DNA of 64,000 bases from Alteribacter natronophilus. Its GTDB lineage: Bacteria > Bacillota > Bacilli > Bacillales > Salisediminibacteriaceae. The notes below the pieces were generated by a model that was not told where the DNA came from, made no database searches, and saw nothing but the letters and a program-made list of their open reading frames with translations. Location: NCBI RefSeq assembly GCF_006007885.1, contig NZ_VCRO01000001.1, positions 1,358,035 to 1,422,034 of the forward strand, written 5' to 3'. A program made the translations under genes and the position numbers. This document shows, piece after piece, positions 1-9,101 of this stretch. Each line of letters starts with the position of its first letter. Position 1 is the first letter of the stretch.

Positions 1-654
1 CGGTGTACCGCGTGATCTGCGGGCAATTTCACCGCCTGCTGAGCGTTCGATAGACACATTCATTACATCTGCTGTACGGGTAACAATTTCGGACAATTCC
101 CCTTGAGTATAGAACTCAAGCCTGCTCATCACACCGAACCGGTCTCTCAGAGGCGCAGACAGCATCCCGGCCCGTGTGGTTGCCCCGACAAGGGTGAACG
201 GAGGCAGGTCCAGCCGCACCGAACGTGCTGATGGTCCTTTTCCGATTACAATGTCGAGACAGAAATCCTCCATTGCAGGATAGAGCACTTCCTCAACCGA
301 CCGGTTCAGCCGGTGAATTTCATCAATAAACAGGACGTCACCGGGTTCAAGTGCTGTCAGGATCGCTGCAAGGTCTCCGGGGCGTTCAATGGCGGGACCA
401 GCTGTGGTTCTTAGATTAACACCCATTTCATTGGCGATAATGGAAGCAAGCGTTGTTTTACCGAGACCCGGCGGTCCGTAAAGAAGGACGTGGTCAAGGC
501 ACTCTTCCCGCATTTTTGCAGCCTCGATAAAGACTTTAAGGTTTTCTTTTACAGTCTGCTGACCGATGTACTGGGAAAGACGCTGGGGACGAAGGGACAG
601 TTCCTGCCACTCTTCTTCACGCTGCGTTTCCCCGCTGACGATTCGTTCTTCCAT
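1..654 (-). CDS. ruvB: RuvB, Holliday junction branch-migration ATPase (C-terminus beyond window)
   Basis: Translating the minus strand from an ATG at 654 gives an open frame to the window edge: 218 codons, about two thirds of the usual 330-340. The start MEERIVSG follows a GGGAGG ribosome site. Visible motifs are Walker A ([10 protein letters not shown]), Walker B ([10 protein letters not shown]), sensor 1 (GATTRAG) and the arginine finger region (RDRFGV), all typical of RuvB. The hexameric motor drives branch migration of Holliday junctions held by RuvA and cut by RuvC or a similar resolvase. It lies 92 bp downstream of ruvA on the same strand, the normal ruvAB arrangement. The winged-helix DNA-binding C-terminus is not visible. 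Confidence 0.97.
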   Translation of the reverse strand, partial: MEERIVSGETQREEEWQELSLRPQRLSQYIGQQTVKENLKVFIEAAKMREECLDHVLLYGPPGLGKTTLASIIANEMGVNLRTTAGPAIERPGDLAAILTALEPGDVLFIDEIHRLNRSVEEVLYPAMEDFCLDIVIGKGPSARSVRLDLPPFTLVGATTRAGMLSAPLRDRFGVMSRLEFYTQGELSEIVTRTADVMNVSIERSAGGEIARRSRGTP

Positions 655-746
655 TAATCGTTCCTCCCTTCTTTTACAGGGCTCCTGCTTTTCTGAATGT
701 AAGCTTTACAAAGCTTGCTGAAGCCTTTTAATAAGGTGGTCGTATC

Positions 747-1364
747 CTAAACTTTAAGCATCAGTCTTAGCGCTTCTTTGATATATCCATCGGTAGTAAG
801 ATCCTTTTCCTGAAGCTTAGGCAGTGCCCTCTTGATCTCACGGTCCACATAGCCGAGAGCTTTGAGCGCTTCCACCGCTTCATCAAGCTCTTTACTGCTG
901 TCTTCCTTCTGATAGGCGGACTCAGGCACCGGATCGCCGTTTTTATCCAGTAGGGATGGCATCCACTCAGGCAGTTTTCCTTTCAGATCGAGAATAATCT
1001 GACGGGCTGTTTTTTTCCCCACGCCCGGAAACTGGACTAGGAAACGCTCGTCTTCTTCTTCAATTGCCTGCACAACCCGCTCAGGTGCACCGGATGCCAG
1101 AATCGCAAGTGCCCCTTTCGGCCCAATCCCGGATACCTGGAGCAGCTTTTCAAAAAGTCGGCGTTCACTCCGGTTATGGAACCCAAATAGTTTGATCGCA
1201 TCCTCTCTCACGTGCTGGTATGTATAAACAGTCAGTGTTTCCCCCTGCTGCTTTTGAAAACTGAACGGATTGGCACAGAAAACGAGGTAGCCAATTCCGT
1301 TCACATCAATGACAATATATTCTGTATCGATATCATTTAATTTACCGGTAACAAATTCAATCAC
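747..1364 (-). CDS. ruvA: RuvA, Holliday junction DNA-binding subunit
   Basis: The 205-residue protein has the family length and starts MIEFVTGKL. It has an N-terminal OB-fold (about 1-62), two helix-hairpin-helix motifs ([10 protein letters not shown] near residue 79 and [10 protein letters not shown] near 112) and a C-terminal three-helix domain that contacts RuvB (about 155-205). RuvA tetramers clamp the four-way junction and load RuvB rings. The gene is followed directly by ruvB and preceded by bofC, the order seen in Bacillus subtilis. The start is set by the well conserved N-terminus. A hairpin between bofC and ruvA suggests that ruvAB can be transcribed separately. Confidence 0.98.
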   Translation of the reverse strand: MIEFVTGKLNDIDTEYIVIDVNGIGYLVFCANPFSFQKQQGETLTVYTYQHVREDAIKLFGFHNRSERRLFEKLLQVSGIGPKGALAILASGAPERVVQAIEEEDERFLVQFPGVGKKTARQIILDLKGKLPEWMPSLLDKNGDPVPESAYQKEDSSKELDEAVEALKALGYVDREIKRALPKLQEKDLTTDGYIKEALRLMLKV

Positions 1365-1450
1365 TGTATCTCTCCCCTGCTGTTATGCGAACATATATTT
1401 CTATCTTAGCATATTCAGCCGGTTTGGGGTATGCCCGCAAAGTGAAACAA

Positions 1451-1501
1451 AGAAAAAAGAGGTCCCCGGAAAGGCAGTATTAATCAGCCTTTGGAGGGAC
1501 C
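1451..1501 (-). terminator. Rho-independent terminator downstream of bofC
   Basis: On the minus strand a stem formed by GGTCCCTCCAAAGGCTG and its imperfect partner is followed by TCTTTTTTCTTT. It sits 19 bp past the bofC stop and ahead of ruvA. Confidence 0.8.
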
Positions 1502-1519
1502 CTCCCATTCGTATTATAA

Positions 1520-2083
1520 TCATAACTCCAGCGCATACTTTTCATAAATCTGAAGGACATCCAGATACTGGTCTCTCGAAAAAACGGGAATTCCTTTTTT
1601 TAATTCCGTATGGGCGTGACTTTTGAGTTCTTTTGTATTAATCTGCCAGAAAGACTGAATAACTTCATTATCCTCCGGTTTACCGTTATAGATATTCAGC
1701 ATCCCGTCGGGTGACAGGCCAAAATAACCGTTCAGCTTTAAAAGTGGCGAAATATCATTTACATCCTGTCTGAAAATCACCTGATCGTAATCATGGTCGA
1801 TGAGCTGCCATTCATCGTAATAAGACCAGAAATCCTCCATGGACCAGATGACTTCCTCCACGATCTCTTCGCTCACTTCACCATCGAGGTAAACCCTCTG
1901 CAGTACGACATCAACCGTCTGCGGACCGTTAACCTCCCATGCTCCGTTATCCGTTCTCTGTGTTCTTTCTTCCTCCGCTTCTGCATAAGAAACGCCGGCA
2001 GTTACAAACAGCAAAACGATAAGAATGACCGGAAGAATACCCGGTTTTTTTCGTCTTAATAAATAAATTGAGGTTGCAGACAT
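1520..2083 (-). CDS. bofC: BofC, forespore-secreted regulator of the SigK checkpoint
   Basis: The 187-residue protein has an N-terminal hydrophobic segment (about 14-34, ending SYAEA) consistent with a signal peptide, then an acidic soluble region. The central region around LQRVYLDGEVSEE and the C-terminal part (QYLDVLQIYEKYA) resemble BofC. In B. subtilis BofC is made in the forespore and restrains the serine protease SpoIVB in the intermembrane space, delaying pro-SigK processing. Its position just upstream of ruvAB matches the B. subtilis order, although csbX, present there, is missing. The ATG at 2083 follows an AGGGGGG ribosome site. The SigK role is inferred from the family and synteny. 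Confidence 0.85.
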   Translation of the reverse strand: MSATSIYLLRRKKPGILPVILIVLLFVTAGVSYAEAEEERTQRTDNGAWEVNGPQTVDVVLQRVYLDGEVSEEIVEEVIWSMEDFWSYYDEWQLIDHDYDQVIFRQDVNDISPLLKLNGYFGLSPDGMLNIYNGKPEDNEVIQSFWQINTKELKSHAHTELKKGIPVFSRDQYLDVLQIYEKYALEL

Positions 2084-2209
2084 CTTAATGCCCCCCTGTA
2101 AACCAAAATGAGCGCCGGCTGCGGGATGCAGTCAGCTGCCGGACCCCGGTATCGTCCGGTCAAACTCATTGTTGCCAATTCAGGACAATTTTAACCGCCG
2201 ATCTGTTCA

Positions 2210-2926
2210 TCAGGATAGATTGTGGTATACCGACTGAATGTCCTCATTCTCCTCCAGCACATCAATAAGTTCCAGGACCTCTTCTGACTGGTCCTCAGTG
2301 AGATCTGTTTTAATGTCAGGCACCATACCCACTTCCGCATCATCTGTCTTAAATCCCTGATCCGCAAGAAACTGCCTGACATTCTCAAACTCGCCAGGTG
2401 AAGTGAATACTTCAACAGATGCTTCTGTTTCGTGTACGTCTTCGGCGCCTGCTTCTATTGCAGCAAAAGTGAGCTCCTCAGCCTGTTCGTTTACATCTTC
2501 GAAAACGAGAATGCCCATGCGTTTGAACATATAAGCGACACACCCGTTTTCTCCAAGGTTTCCCCCGTTTTTATTAAATGCCAGTCTGATTTCGGCTGCA
2601 GTCCGGTTTCTGTTATCCGTCAGTGCCTCAATGAATACCGCCGTACCATGTGGACCGTAGCCTTCGTATGTAACTGTTTCGTAGGTAACTCCTTCGAGGT
2701 TTCCTGTTGCTTTTTTTATTGTCCGGTCTACATTTTCACTCGGCATGTTCGCTTCTTTCGCTTTTATAAGTGCCGCTTTCAGTCTGGCATTCGTTTTCGG
2801 GTCCTCTCCCCCTTCCCTGACTGCTGAAAAAATCTCCTTGGAGATGCGTGTAAAAACTTTCCCTTTTTTTGCGTCCTGTCTCCCTTTCCGGTGTTTAATG
2901 TTGGACCACTTGGAATGTCCGGCCAC
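2210..2926 (-). CDS. yrbC: YebC/PmpR-family protein (translation or transcription factor)
   Basis: The 238-residue protein has the hallmark N-terminus AGHSKWSNIKHRKGRQDAKK and the family length. The three-domain YebC fold includes the conserved YEGYGPHG segment near residue 86. YebC1-type proteins were first described as transcriptional regulators; more recent work links members to ribosome stalling at proline-rich motifs. The start is GTG at 2926, chosen because it yields the conserved MAGHSKW beginning and lies 6 nt after an AGGAGGG site. Neighbours coxA and bofC reproduce the B. subtilis order, where this gene is yrbC. Confidence 0.95.
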   Translation of the reverse strand: MAGHSKWSNIKHRKGRQDAKKGKVFTRISKEIFSAVREGGEDPKTNARLKAALIKAKEANMPSENVDRTIKKATGNLEGVTYETVTYEGYGPHGTAVFIEALTDNRNRTAAEIRLAFNKNGGNLGENGCVAYMFKRMGILVFEDVNEQAEELTFAAIEAGAEDVHETEASVEVFTSPGEFENVRQFLADQGFKTDDAEVGMVPDIKTDLTEDQSEEVLELIDVLEENEDIQSVYHNLS

Positions 2927-2983
2927 ATTAATCCCTCCTGTCTTTTTACGTTTACTATAACATACCGTAATTACAGGACTTCA

Positions 2984-3023
2984 GGAAAACAGCTGAGGCA
3001 GATTACCGGAGTAACCTGCCTCA
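2984..3023 (-). terminator. Terminator downstream of coxA
   Basis: A TGAGGCAG...CTGCCTCA hairpin with a TTAC/GTAA extension lies 18 bp past the coxA stop and is followed on the minus strand by GTTTTCC. Confidence 0.7.
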
Positions 3024-3041
3024 ATCCATAATATTCAGTGA

Positions 3042-3977
3042 TTAACGGGATCGTGTGAACGGGCGCTGAACAGCACGTCCAAGGTCCTGGGCCATATCGT
3101 TAAAGGTGGCACCGATTTCCTCGAACGGTTCGCCTGCACGCAGACGGCCGTCCATGGCACGAAGCTGATCAAGGTGTTGACGGTCTGTTGCTACATAAAC
3201 ATCATAATCATCGTTCATCTGATGAATCATCTTTTTGACGTTATGCTCTGTGCGTTTACTGTCACCGGTTGCTTCAAGACCAACAATAACATCATTGCCG
3301 TTCATGATTACACGGCATTCTTCAACACCGTCCATACGCTCAATGCGGTTGGACAGTCGGCGGGCACGGTGTCCGTCTTCTCCGTTGTAATAACCGGTAT
3401 AGTTCTGGCCGGACATTCTGCCTGACTTGTCACGCATGTTGTAGCGCTGCTGGTTATCATACCCCATAGGACGGCTTCCCCGTGGATCAAAACGGTTAAG
3501 AATACCATTGTCGTCAACCATTCCAGGACGGTTGTCCCCGGTAATTCCACGTCCGGCACCAAATCCGTTTGTTCCCATTGCACGGTTTTGTCTCTGTGCA
3601 TTCGGTTCCAGCATGCGGGCACGGTCGCCGAATCCAGTTGTCTTTCTGCGGAATTCAGCTCCTTTGTGTCCACCGCGGGCACGGGTCTGGTATCCAGTCA
3701 TCGGATTGCCGTAGTTGGCTCCTCTTGCACCGTACATTTCTGTCTCACGACCACGGTTTTGTCCATAACCCTGACCATAGAAACTTCCGGTAGCTCCGGC
3801 TCCAGGACGGCGATTCAGGAATCCGGCATCTTCCCGTCCGTAATTATCATAATTACGGGACTGGTTTGCGAAGAAACCACCCTGAGCGCCTTCCTGGTCG
3901 TCCGCTTGACCACCGCACCCTGCAAGACCTGCAGTAAGCATCATAGCAGCTGAAATACCCAATAGCCATTTTTTCAT
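3042..3977 (-). CDS. coxA: CoxA-like YhcN/YlaJ-family sporulation lipoprotein
   Basis: The 311-residue protein starts with a lipoprotein signal whose lipobox is LAGC, with the lipidated Cys at about 21. A long Gly/Arg/Asn/Tyr-rich low-complexity region (about 30-200) follows. The C-terminal part (about 205-300) carries the YhcN/YlaJ domain, visible as IERMDGVEECRVIMNGNDVI followed by the VYVATDRQ region. B. subtilis CoxA (YrbB) is a spore cortex protein of this family encoded between yrbC and safA, exactly this position. The N-terminal linker is richer in GYGQNRGRE-type sequence than I would expect, and it explains the long open frames on the opposite strand. An AGGAGGG site precedes the ATG. 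Confidence 0.85.
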   Translation of the reverse strand: MKKWLLGISAAMMLTAGLAGCGGQADDQEGAQGGFFANQSRNYDNYGREDAGFLNRRPGAGATGSFYGQGYGQNRGRETEMYGARGANYGNPMTGYQTRARGGHKGAEFRRKTTGFGDRARMLEPNAQRQNRAMGTNGFGAGRGITGDNRPGMVDDNGILNRFDPRGSRPMGYDNQQRYNMRDKSGRMSGQNYTGYYNGEDGHRARRLSNRIERMDGVEECRVIMNGNDVIVGLEATGDSKRTEHNVKKMIHQMNDDYDVYVATDRQHLDQLRAMDGRLRAGEPFEEIGATFNDMAQDLGRAVQRPFTRSR

Positions 3978-4111
3978 TTGTTTTTCCCTCCTTTCACCCT
4001 TTAGGATGCGGTTAGGAAGGGAAAATGATGACTGTTACTTAAAGGAAGCTCATCCTTTTTTACGACTAAAAACATACCGTCACCGGCAATCAACAGTTCT
4101 TTATGTAACCC

Positions 4112-4140
4112 GAAAACCGGATGCACCTTTGCACCCGGTT
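4112..4140 (-). terminator. Probable terminator downstream of safA
   Basis: An AACCGGGTGCA/TGCATCCGGTT hairpin with an AAG loop lies 11 bp past the safA stop. The U-tract is weak (TTTTC). Confidence 0.5.
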
Positions 4141-4150
4141 CCGGTATTTA

Positions 4151-5767
4151 TCAGTTTTCTTCATTTTCTCCGTTGGTCTGAGGCGTCTGGTAAGGATAGT
4201 ACATCGGCCATGCCGGGTGTCCTCCGCGCATCATGCCCTGGCCATAGGAACCAAACCCTGCCGGTGTATGCATAAACTGCTCCATCTGTCCAGGCTGAAA
4301 CTGGTGATCGGTAAGGTCTCCATACATGTGAGCCATATCACCCGGCTGATACATGCCTTGCAGCTGTTCCACGTCAAAATCGTTATCGAAATCATCATCC
4401 ATCATCAGTTCGTCGTGATTAGTAAGCATACTTTCATCCATCATCATATTCGGCTGCATCTGTGCACCCATGACATTAGGCATCATCATGTTCGGATCCA
4501 TCTGCGCGCCCATCACCTGCGGCATCATCATGTTCGGATCCATCTGTGCTCCCATTACCTGCTGTGGCATCATCTGGTTCGGCTGCATTTGTGCTCCCAT
4601 TACCTGCCCATTCATTCCGTAGTACGGCTGCTGACAGGCACAGCCCGGCATAACAGGACTGATTGGATAATATCCATGGTGCATCTGCTGACCCATCACC
4701 TGCTGCTGAGGCATCATCTGGTTCGGCTGCATCTGCGTACCCATTACCTGCTGCGGCATCATCTGGTTCGGCTGCATCTGCGCCCCCATTACCTGCTGCG
4801 GCATCATCTGATTCGGCTGCATCTGCGTCCCCATTACCTGCTGTGGCATCATCTGGTTCGGCTGCATCTGCGCTCCCATTACCTGGTGCGGCATCATCTG
4901 ATTCGGCTGCATCTGCGCTCCCATTATCTGGTGCGGCATCATCTGGTTCGGCTGCATCTGCGCTCCCATAACAGCTCCGGCACCAGCACCCATCATCTGG
5001 TTTGCCTGAGCACCCATTACCTGGCCACCCATCTGGTTCGGCTGAGCCTGGGCACCCATCATTTGGTTCGGTTTGGCCTGCTGACCAGCAACCTGTGATT
5101 TGGGCTGCTGTTTCGGCATCTGCTGTTTGGGCTGCTGTTTCGGCATTTGCTGTTTGGGTGCGGCTTTCGGCTGCTGTTTCGGCATCTGCTGCTTTGGTGC
5201 AGCTTTCGGCTGCTGCATAGCTTGTGCCGGCATTTTAGGCTGTTGTTTTGGTGCGGCTTTCGGTTCCTGTTTCGGCTGCTGCTTTGGTGGTGCTTTCGGT
5301 TCCTGTTTTGGAGCCGCTTTTGGTTCCTGCTTCGGCTTTGGCATCTTTGGAGGTGCGGCTGCTTTAGCAGGTTCCTTTTTCGGTTCCTCTTTCTGCTTAT
5401 AAAAGTTAAAATTAAGTTTCTGCTGGAGTTTAACAGGCGGTTTTGCAGGCTCTTTAACCGGTGCCGGTGCTGGTTCCTCCACCAGAGGCTGCACCGGTTC
5501 CTCTTTTGGCTTTTCCTTAGGCATTTCCTTGGCCACAGGCTGCTCTTTTACCGCGCCTGCTACAGGCTGCTCTTTTGCTGCTCCCGCCACCGGCTGTTCT
5601 TTTTTTGCCTGAACGCCATTTGAAGGTACCTTGATCTTCATTCCCGGCATGATCAGATCAGGATTGCTCAAATGGCCGTTGGCTTTTTTCAGCTCTTCGA
5701 AATTCACTCCGTATTTCTGAGCCAGATTCCAGAGCGTGTCGCCTTTCTGTACAATGTGTATTTTCAC
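4151..5767 (-). CDS. safA: SafA, LysM spore coat morphogenetic protein with long Met/Gln-rich repeats
   Basis: The protein has about 538 residues, longer than the roughly 390 of B. subtilis SafA. Residues 1-46 are a LysM domain (KIHIVQKGDTLWNLAQKYG, then PGMKIKVPS) that binds cortex peptidoglycan. A Lys/Pro/Gln/Ala-rich linker follows to about 235. Residues about 240-460 are imperfect 15-residue repeats of the type VMGAQMQPNQMMPQQ, interrupted once by a CACQQPYYG segment. The acidic C-terminal part includes PGQMEQF. SafA organises the inner spore coat. The start is taken as GTG at 5767, after GGGAGGG, giving the conserved KIHIVQKGD beginning; an in-frame TTG at 5785 is the alternative. Confidence 0.9.
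   Translation of the reverse strand: MKIHIVQKGDTLWNLAQKYGVNFEELKKANGHLSNPDLIMPGMKIKVPSNGVQAKKEQPVAGAAKEQPVAGAVKEQPVAKEMPKEKPKEEPVQPLVEEPAPAPVKEPAKPPVKLQQKLNFNFYKQKEEPKKEPAKAAAPPKMPKPKQEPKAAPKQEPKAPPKQQPKQEPKAAPKQQPKMPAQAMQQPKAAPKQQMPKQQPKAAPKQQMPKQQPKQQMPKQQPKSQVAGQQAKPNQMMGAQAQPNQMGGQVMGAQANQMMGAGAGAVMGAQMQPNQMMPHQIMGAQMQPNQMMPHQVMGAQMQPNQMMPQQVMGTQMQPNQMMPQQVMGAQMQPNQMMPQQVMGTQMQPNQMMPQQQVMGQQMHHGYYPISPVMPGCACQQPYYGMNGQVMGAQMQPNQMMPQQVMGAQMDPNMMMPQVMGAQMDPNMMMPNVMGAQMQPNMMMDESMLTNHDELMMDDDFDNDFDVEQLQGMYQPGDMAHMYGDLTDHQFQPGQMEQFMHTPAGFGSYGQGMMRGGHPAWPMYYPYQTPQTNGENEEN
4443..4995. repeat. 45-bp in-frame coding repeats inside safA
   Basis: A unit of about 45 bp (plus-strand core CATCTGGTTCGGCTGCATCT) recurs roughly ten times. 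It encodes the 15-residue repeat VMGAQMQPNQMMPQQ with variants such as MDPNMMM. A block of unrelated sequence at about 4600-4690 splits the array. The units are nearly identical at DNA level, so recent expansion or homogenisation is likely. Confidence 0.9.
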
Positions 5768-6007
5768 TTCCCGGATCCCTCCCAAACATATTCTTTACCA
5801 TCCTATGCACCCATGGGCGAATGGTCACCGCGGAAAACCGAACAGACCCTTTCATCTGATTTTATGTTTTGGGGACGGATTGTAGACTATTGTTTAAAAC
5901 AGGGACGAGTTCAATCTTTATCCACTCCTGCGTCTACAGGAAATAAACAGGATTGCTGCCCGTTCACGCAAGGCAGCTCCCCCCTACCCTATAACAGTCC
6001 TTTTTTA

Positions 6008-6119
6008 GGCTCTGTTAAAGTTCGTTGTTGATTCTCGCTCACTGCGCTCCCTTTCCGCAGGAGTGTCGCACGTTCGCTCCCATCAGTTTAAAAATCAACG
6101 TTAAGCTTTAACAGAGCTT
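6008..6119. repeat. Intergenic repeat family C, copy 1 (core-deleted)
   Basis: The element runs from GGCTCTGTTAAAGTTCGTTG to GCTTTAACAGAGC, which form imperfect terminal inverted repeats. The inside resembles copies at 16821 and 55629 (CTCACTGCGCTCCCTTTCCG, then GGAGTGTCGCACGTTCGCTC) but lacks about 60 bp of the GC-rich centre. The 240 bp between the safA start and this element show no gene or clear signal. Confidence 0.8.
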
Positions 6120-6132
6120 TTCTTTTAAACAA

Positions 6133-6312
6133 AGGCTGTTTTAGGAAAGATTGTTATTTTTCTACGCTACAGACCGACGCTTTCCGCGGGCAACACCTCA
6201 GCCTCCTCGGGAAAAACACCCTGCGGGGTCTTCGGCTGTTGCTTTCCCCGCCGGAGTCGCGCCCTTCCGCTCCGAAATTAGTAATACCAATAGCAACAAT
6301 TTTTACGAAAAG
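6133..6312. repeat. Intergenic repeat family B, copy 1 (full length)
   Basis: The termini are GGCTGTTTTAGGAAAGATTG and CAACAATTTTTACGAAAAG, imperfect inverted repeats. The core reads CTTTCCGCGGGCAACACCTC, CCCTGCGGGGTCTTC, then CCGCCGGAGTCGCG. The same element lies in opposite orientation at 59214-59396, with shorter pieces at 27633 and 50747. It has no convincing open frame. Confidence 0.85.
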
Positions 6313-6320
6313 AACGTAAA

Positions 6321-6351
6321 CAAAAAAGCCCCTCCTTATTCGGGAGCGGCT
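6321..6351 (-). terminator. Terminator overlapping the pheA stop codon
   Basis: The minus-strand stem GCCGCTCC/GGAGGGGC is followed by TTTTTT. The pheA TAA at 6336-6338 lies in the hairpin, so the last codons form the 5' arm. Confidence 0.85.
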
Positions 6352-7220
6352 TCGGACCTATGAAGTAAAAAACATGGATAGCTCCCCAGCACGGAAACAC
6401 CGCACCCGAGGGCTTCGATTTCTTTTATGGCACCGGGGATCAGGATGTCATCCATCTCCCTGCTGATATCGATAATAAACAGATAATTGCCCAGCCCGGT
6501 TTTCATCGGGCGTGATTCTATTTTGGTTAAGTTCAGACGTCTCCAGGCAAATGCGGAAAGTACCTGGTGAAGGGCACCGGAGTGATCTTCCGGAAGTTTG
6601 ACGACCAGGGTAGTCTTTGCCCCGGTTACTTTAAGTTCTCCCCCTGGTTGCAGGGACATTTTTTCTACATCTTCATTTTTACCCAGTGCAACAAACCGTG
6701 TATGGTTATTTTCATAATCATTAATATCCGTTCTCACTGTACTCAGCCTGTAAAGACGGGCTGCTCCTTCATTGGCAATAGCGGCCACTTCAGGATTGGC
6801 AGACGCATATTCGGCAGCGGCAGCTGTGGACGGAGCATATTCAATCCGGACGTTCGGGAGATTTTTTCTGATAAAAAGATGACACTGTGCAATGGCATGG
6901 GGATGGGAATAGACTGTTGTCACTTTCTCATGCCAGGTATCAGCTGAATCAGGATGTACAAGCAGATGCTGTCTGATCGGGATTGTAAGTTCCTTCAGAA
7001 TCGGCAGCTTTTCGTGATGGATCAGATAATCGAGCGTCAGATTTACCGATCCTTCAATTGTATTTTCCAGTGGTACGACTGCTGCGTCCACCTTCATATT
7101 TCCCACGCCGTCAATCGTATCCGGAATGGTTTTGTACGCTTCCAGAGCCGCATCCGGATAGAGTGAGCGTACCGCAGTATGAGTAAATGAGCCTGCAGGC
7201 CCGAGGTAACCAGCCTTCAT
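6336..7220 (-). CDS. pheA: Prephenate dehydratase
   Basis: The 294-residue protein starts MKAGYLGPAGSFTH, the canonical beginning of monofunctional PheA. It converts prephenate to phenylpyruvate in phenylalanine synthesis. The catalytic domain (about 1-180) contains the segment ENTIEGSVNLTLDYL and the Thr-Arg-Phe signature NHTRFVALG near residue 180. The C-terminal ACT domain (about 198-280, including ESRPMKTGLGNYLFIID) is the phenylalanine feedback site. I chose ATG at 7220 over upstream in-frame starts because of the conserved N-terminus and the AAAGGTGG site. It follows pheB by 40 bp, as in the B. subtilis obg-pheB-pheA cluster. Confidence 0.97.
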   Translation of the reverse strand: MKAGYLGPAGSFTHTAVRSLYPDAALEAYKTIPDTIDGVGNMKVDAAVVPLENTIEGSVNLTLDYLIHHEKLPILKELTIPIRQHLLVHPDSADTWHEKVTTVYSHPHAIAQCHLFIRKNLPNVRIEYAPSTAAAAEYASANPEVAAIANEGAARLYRLSTVRTDINDYENNHTRFVALGKNEDVEKMSLQPGGELKVTGAKTTLVVKLPEDHSGALHQVLSAFAWRRLNLTKIESRPMKTGLGNYLFIIDISREMDDILIPGAIKEIEALGCGVSVLGSYPCFLLHRSEAAPE

Positions 7221-7260
7221 GATTATAAACGCCACCTTTTTGCTATTCCTCTTGTTTACG

Positions 7261-7710
7261 TTATGTTCCTGAGCCGATAACTTCCACCCGTTCCACAGGA
7301 TCAAGTGCTTCCACTTTCTGAACGAGACGGTTAATGTTTGTTGTCATAGCTGCTGTTTCAATCGATATCGTCAGTGTGGCACGCCCCTGTAGGGGAATCG
7401 TCTGATTAATTGTAAGCACATTGCCTCCTTCTTCCGCTATGATGGCAAGAAGACGCGACAGTGCTCCCGACTGATCTTCAAGGTGAATCGACAGGGTAAT
7501 GATTTTTTCCTTCACCATTGTATGAAAAGGAAATATACCGTCCTTGTATTTATAAAAAGCGCTCCGGCTCATGTCTACTTCACTTGCCGCTTCGCTTACC
7601 TTCTCCACCCGGCCACTCTCAAGAAGCTTCTTAGCTTCCACCGTCTTCAGCATCGCTTCAGGAAGCATATCCTCTCTTACCAGATAAAACTGATCGGTTC
7701 TGCGCTTCAT
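7261..7710 (-). CDS. pheB: PheB, UPF0735 ACT-domain protein
   Basis: The 149-residue protein has an N-terminal helical segment with a predicted helix-turn-helix look ([20 protein letters not shown], about 38-57) and a C-terminal ACT domain (about 70-145, [20 protein letters not shown]). UPF0735 proteins lie between obg and pheA in Bacillaceae. Their exact role is not settled; an amino-acid-sensing regulatory function is inferred from the ACT domain. The family length is normal (about 147). The gene is cotranscribed with pheA by position, 40 bp upstream, while a small hairpin separates it from obg. Confidence 0.93.
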   Translation of the reverse strand: MKRRTDQFYLVREDMLPEAMLKTVEAKKLLESGRVEKVSEAASEVDMSRSAFYKYKDGIFPFHTMVKEKIITLSIHLEDQSGALSRLLAIIAEEGGNVLTINQTIPLQGRATLTISIETAAMTTNINRLVQKVEALDPVERVEVIGSGT

Positions 7711-7749
7711 TATATTACACCGCCCTTTGTAATTCCCTGAAATATACAG

Positions 7750-7775
7750 AAAAGGGCCAGCAGCATAGCGGCCCT
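7750..7775 (-). terminator. Weak terminator or attenuator between obg and pheB
   Basis: The minus strand has GGGCCGC...GCTGGCCC followed by TTTTCTG, 10 bp past the obg stop. The stem is short and the U-tract brief, so readthrough into pheB is plausible. Confidence 0.5.
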
Positions 7776-7784
7776 CGTCCTGTT

Positions 7785-9068
7785 TTATTCCACAAATTCA
7801 AATTCATAACGCATAATCCGCACTGTGTCACCATGCTCGGCTCCGCGCTCCCGAAGTGCCTCATCAATACCCATGTGACGCATTTTTCGGGCGAATCGGC
7901 GAACCGAATCATCACGGTTGAAGTCCGTCATCTTAAAGGCCATCTCAATATCGGCACCTTCAATAATCCATGCACCGTCATCATCACGGGAAATGGTAAA
8001 CGGAACTTCCTCTTTTTCAAACTTATAGAGTACACGCTGTTCCTTCTCTTCTTCATCGTAAAGAGGAAACTCATCAGTTGTCTCCACTTTATCTGCTACA
8101 GCATGAAGAAGGTCACGGAGACCCTGCTTTGTCACGGCTGAAATCGGGAAGATCTCCACTTCATCCCCGACTTTTTCACGGAACAACTTCAGGTTTTCCT
8201 CCGCTTCGGGAATGTCCATTTTGTTGGCTACCACAAGCTGCGGCCGCTCGGTCAGGCGCATTTTGTACTGCTTTAGCTCTTCATTGATTGTCTGGTAATC
8301 CTCGACAGGATCCCGGCCTTCGAGACCGCTCATGTCAATTACATGTACGATTACCTTTGTACGTTCAATGTGGCGCAGGAACTGATGACCAAGACCAACG
8401 CCCTCGTGCGCCCCCTCAATAAGCCCCGGCAGATCCGCCATAACAAAACTTCGGCTGTCTTCCGTTTCCACCACACCAAGGTTAGGCGCAAGGGTTGTAA
8501 AGTGGTAATCAGCGATCTTTGGTCTCGCCGCAGATACGACGCTCAGAAGCGTGCTTTTACCCACACTCGGGAAACCTACAAGCCCTGCGTCAGCAAGCAC
8601 CTTCAGCTCCAGAGTCAGATTTCTCTCTTCACCGGGCTGACCGTTTTCAGCGTGTTCCGGAGCAGGATTGGAAGGGGTGGCAAAACGCGAATTTCCGCGC
8701 CCGCCTCGTCCGCCTTTAACAACAACGTGGCGCTGTCCTTCATCAGTCAGATCGGCTACAACTTTACCTGTATCCTGATCCACGATGGTGGTACCCGGCG
8801 GAACCCGTACAACCATTTCCTTTCCACCGCGGCCGTGCTGATTTTTAGGACGGCCGTTTTCACCGCGTTCAGCTTTAAAGTGACGCTGGTAGCGAAAATC
8901 CATCAGCGTTCTCAAACCCTCGTCCACAACAAAAATTACGTCGGCACCACGGCCTCCATCGCCGCCGGCTGGTCCTCCGTCAGGTACATATTTTTCACGC
9001 CGGTAGGCCACAAGCCCATTTCCGCCGTCTCCGGCTTTTACATAGATATTAACTTTATCTACAAACAT
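7785..9068 (-). CDS. obg: Obg/CgtA, essential ribosome-associated GTPase
   Basis: The 427-residue protein has the three-domain Obg layout. The glycine-rich N-terminal fold (1-158) has [20 protein letters not shown] and [10 protein letters not shown]. The G domain (about 159-330) shows G1 [10 protein letters not shown]3 [12 protein letters not shown] and G4 NKMD. The OCT domain (about 345-427) ends the protein. Obg acts in 50S assembly, stress response and, in B. subtilis, entry into sporulation, which fits its cotranscription with spo0B 33 bp upstream. The start matches the conserved [16 protein letters not shown]. Confidence 0.98.
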   Translation of the reverse strand: MFVDKVNIYVKAGDGGNGLVAYRREKYVPDGGPAGGDGGRGADVIFVVDEGLRTLMDFRYQRHFKAERGENGRPKNQHGRGGKEMVVRVPPGTTIVDQDTGKVVADLTDEGQRHVVVKGGRGGRGNSRFATPSNPAPEHAENGQPGEERNLTLELKVLADAGLVGFPSVGKSTLLSVVSAARPKIADYHFTTLAPNLGVVETEDSRSFVMADLPGLIEGAHEGVGLGHQFLRHIERTKVIVHVIDMSGLEGRDPVEDYQTINEELKQYKMRLTERPQLVVANKMDIPEAEENLKLFREKVGDEVEIFPISAVTKQGLRDLLHAVADKVETTDEFPLYDEEEKEQRVLYKFEKEEVPFTISRDDDGAWIIEGADIEMAFKMTDFNRDDSVRRFARKMRHMGIDEALRERGAEHGDTVRIMRYEFEFVE

Positions 9069-9101
9069 TTTTCCTTCACCTCTGTTTTTACCTGTACCTG
9101 C

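Noticed and set aside
4121-5402. Long plus-strand frames opposite safA rich in His/Leu/Arg or Gly/Cys/Phe
   Set aside because: They mirror the repetitive Met/Gln and Lys/Pro codons of safA; no start signals, and safA is clearly the coding strand.
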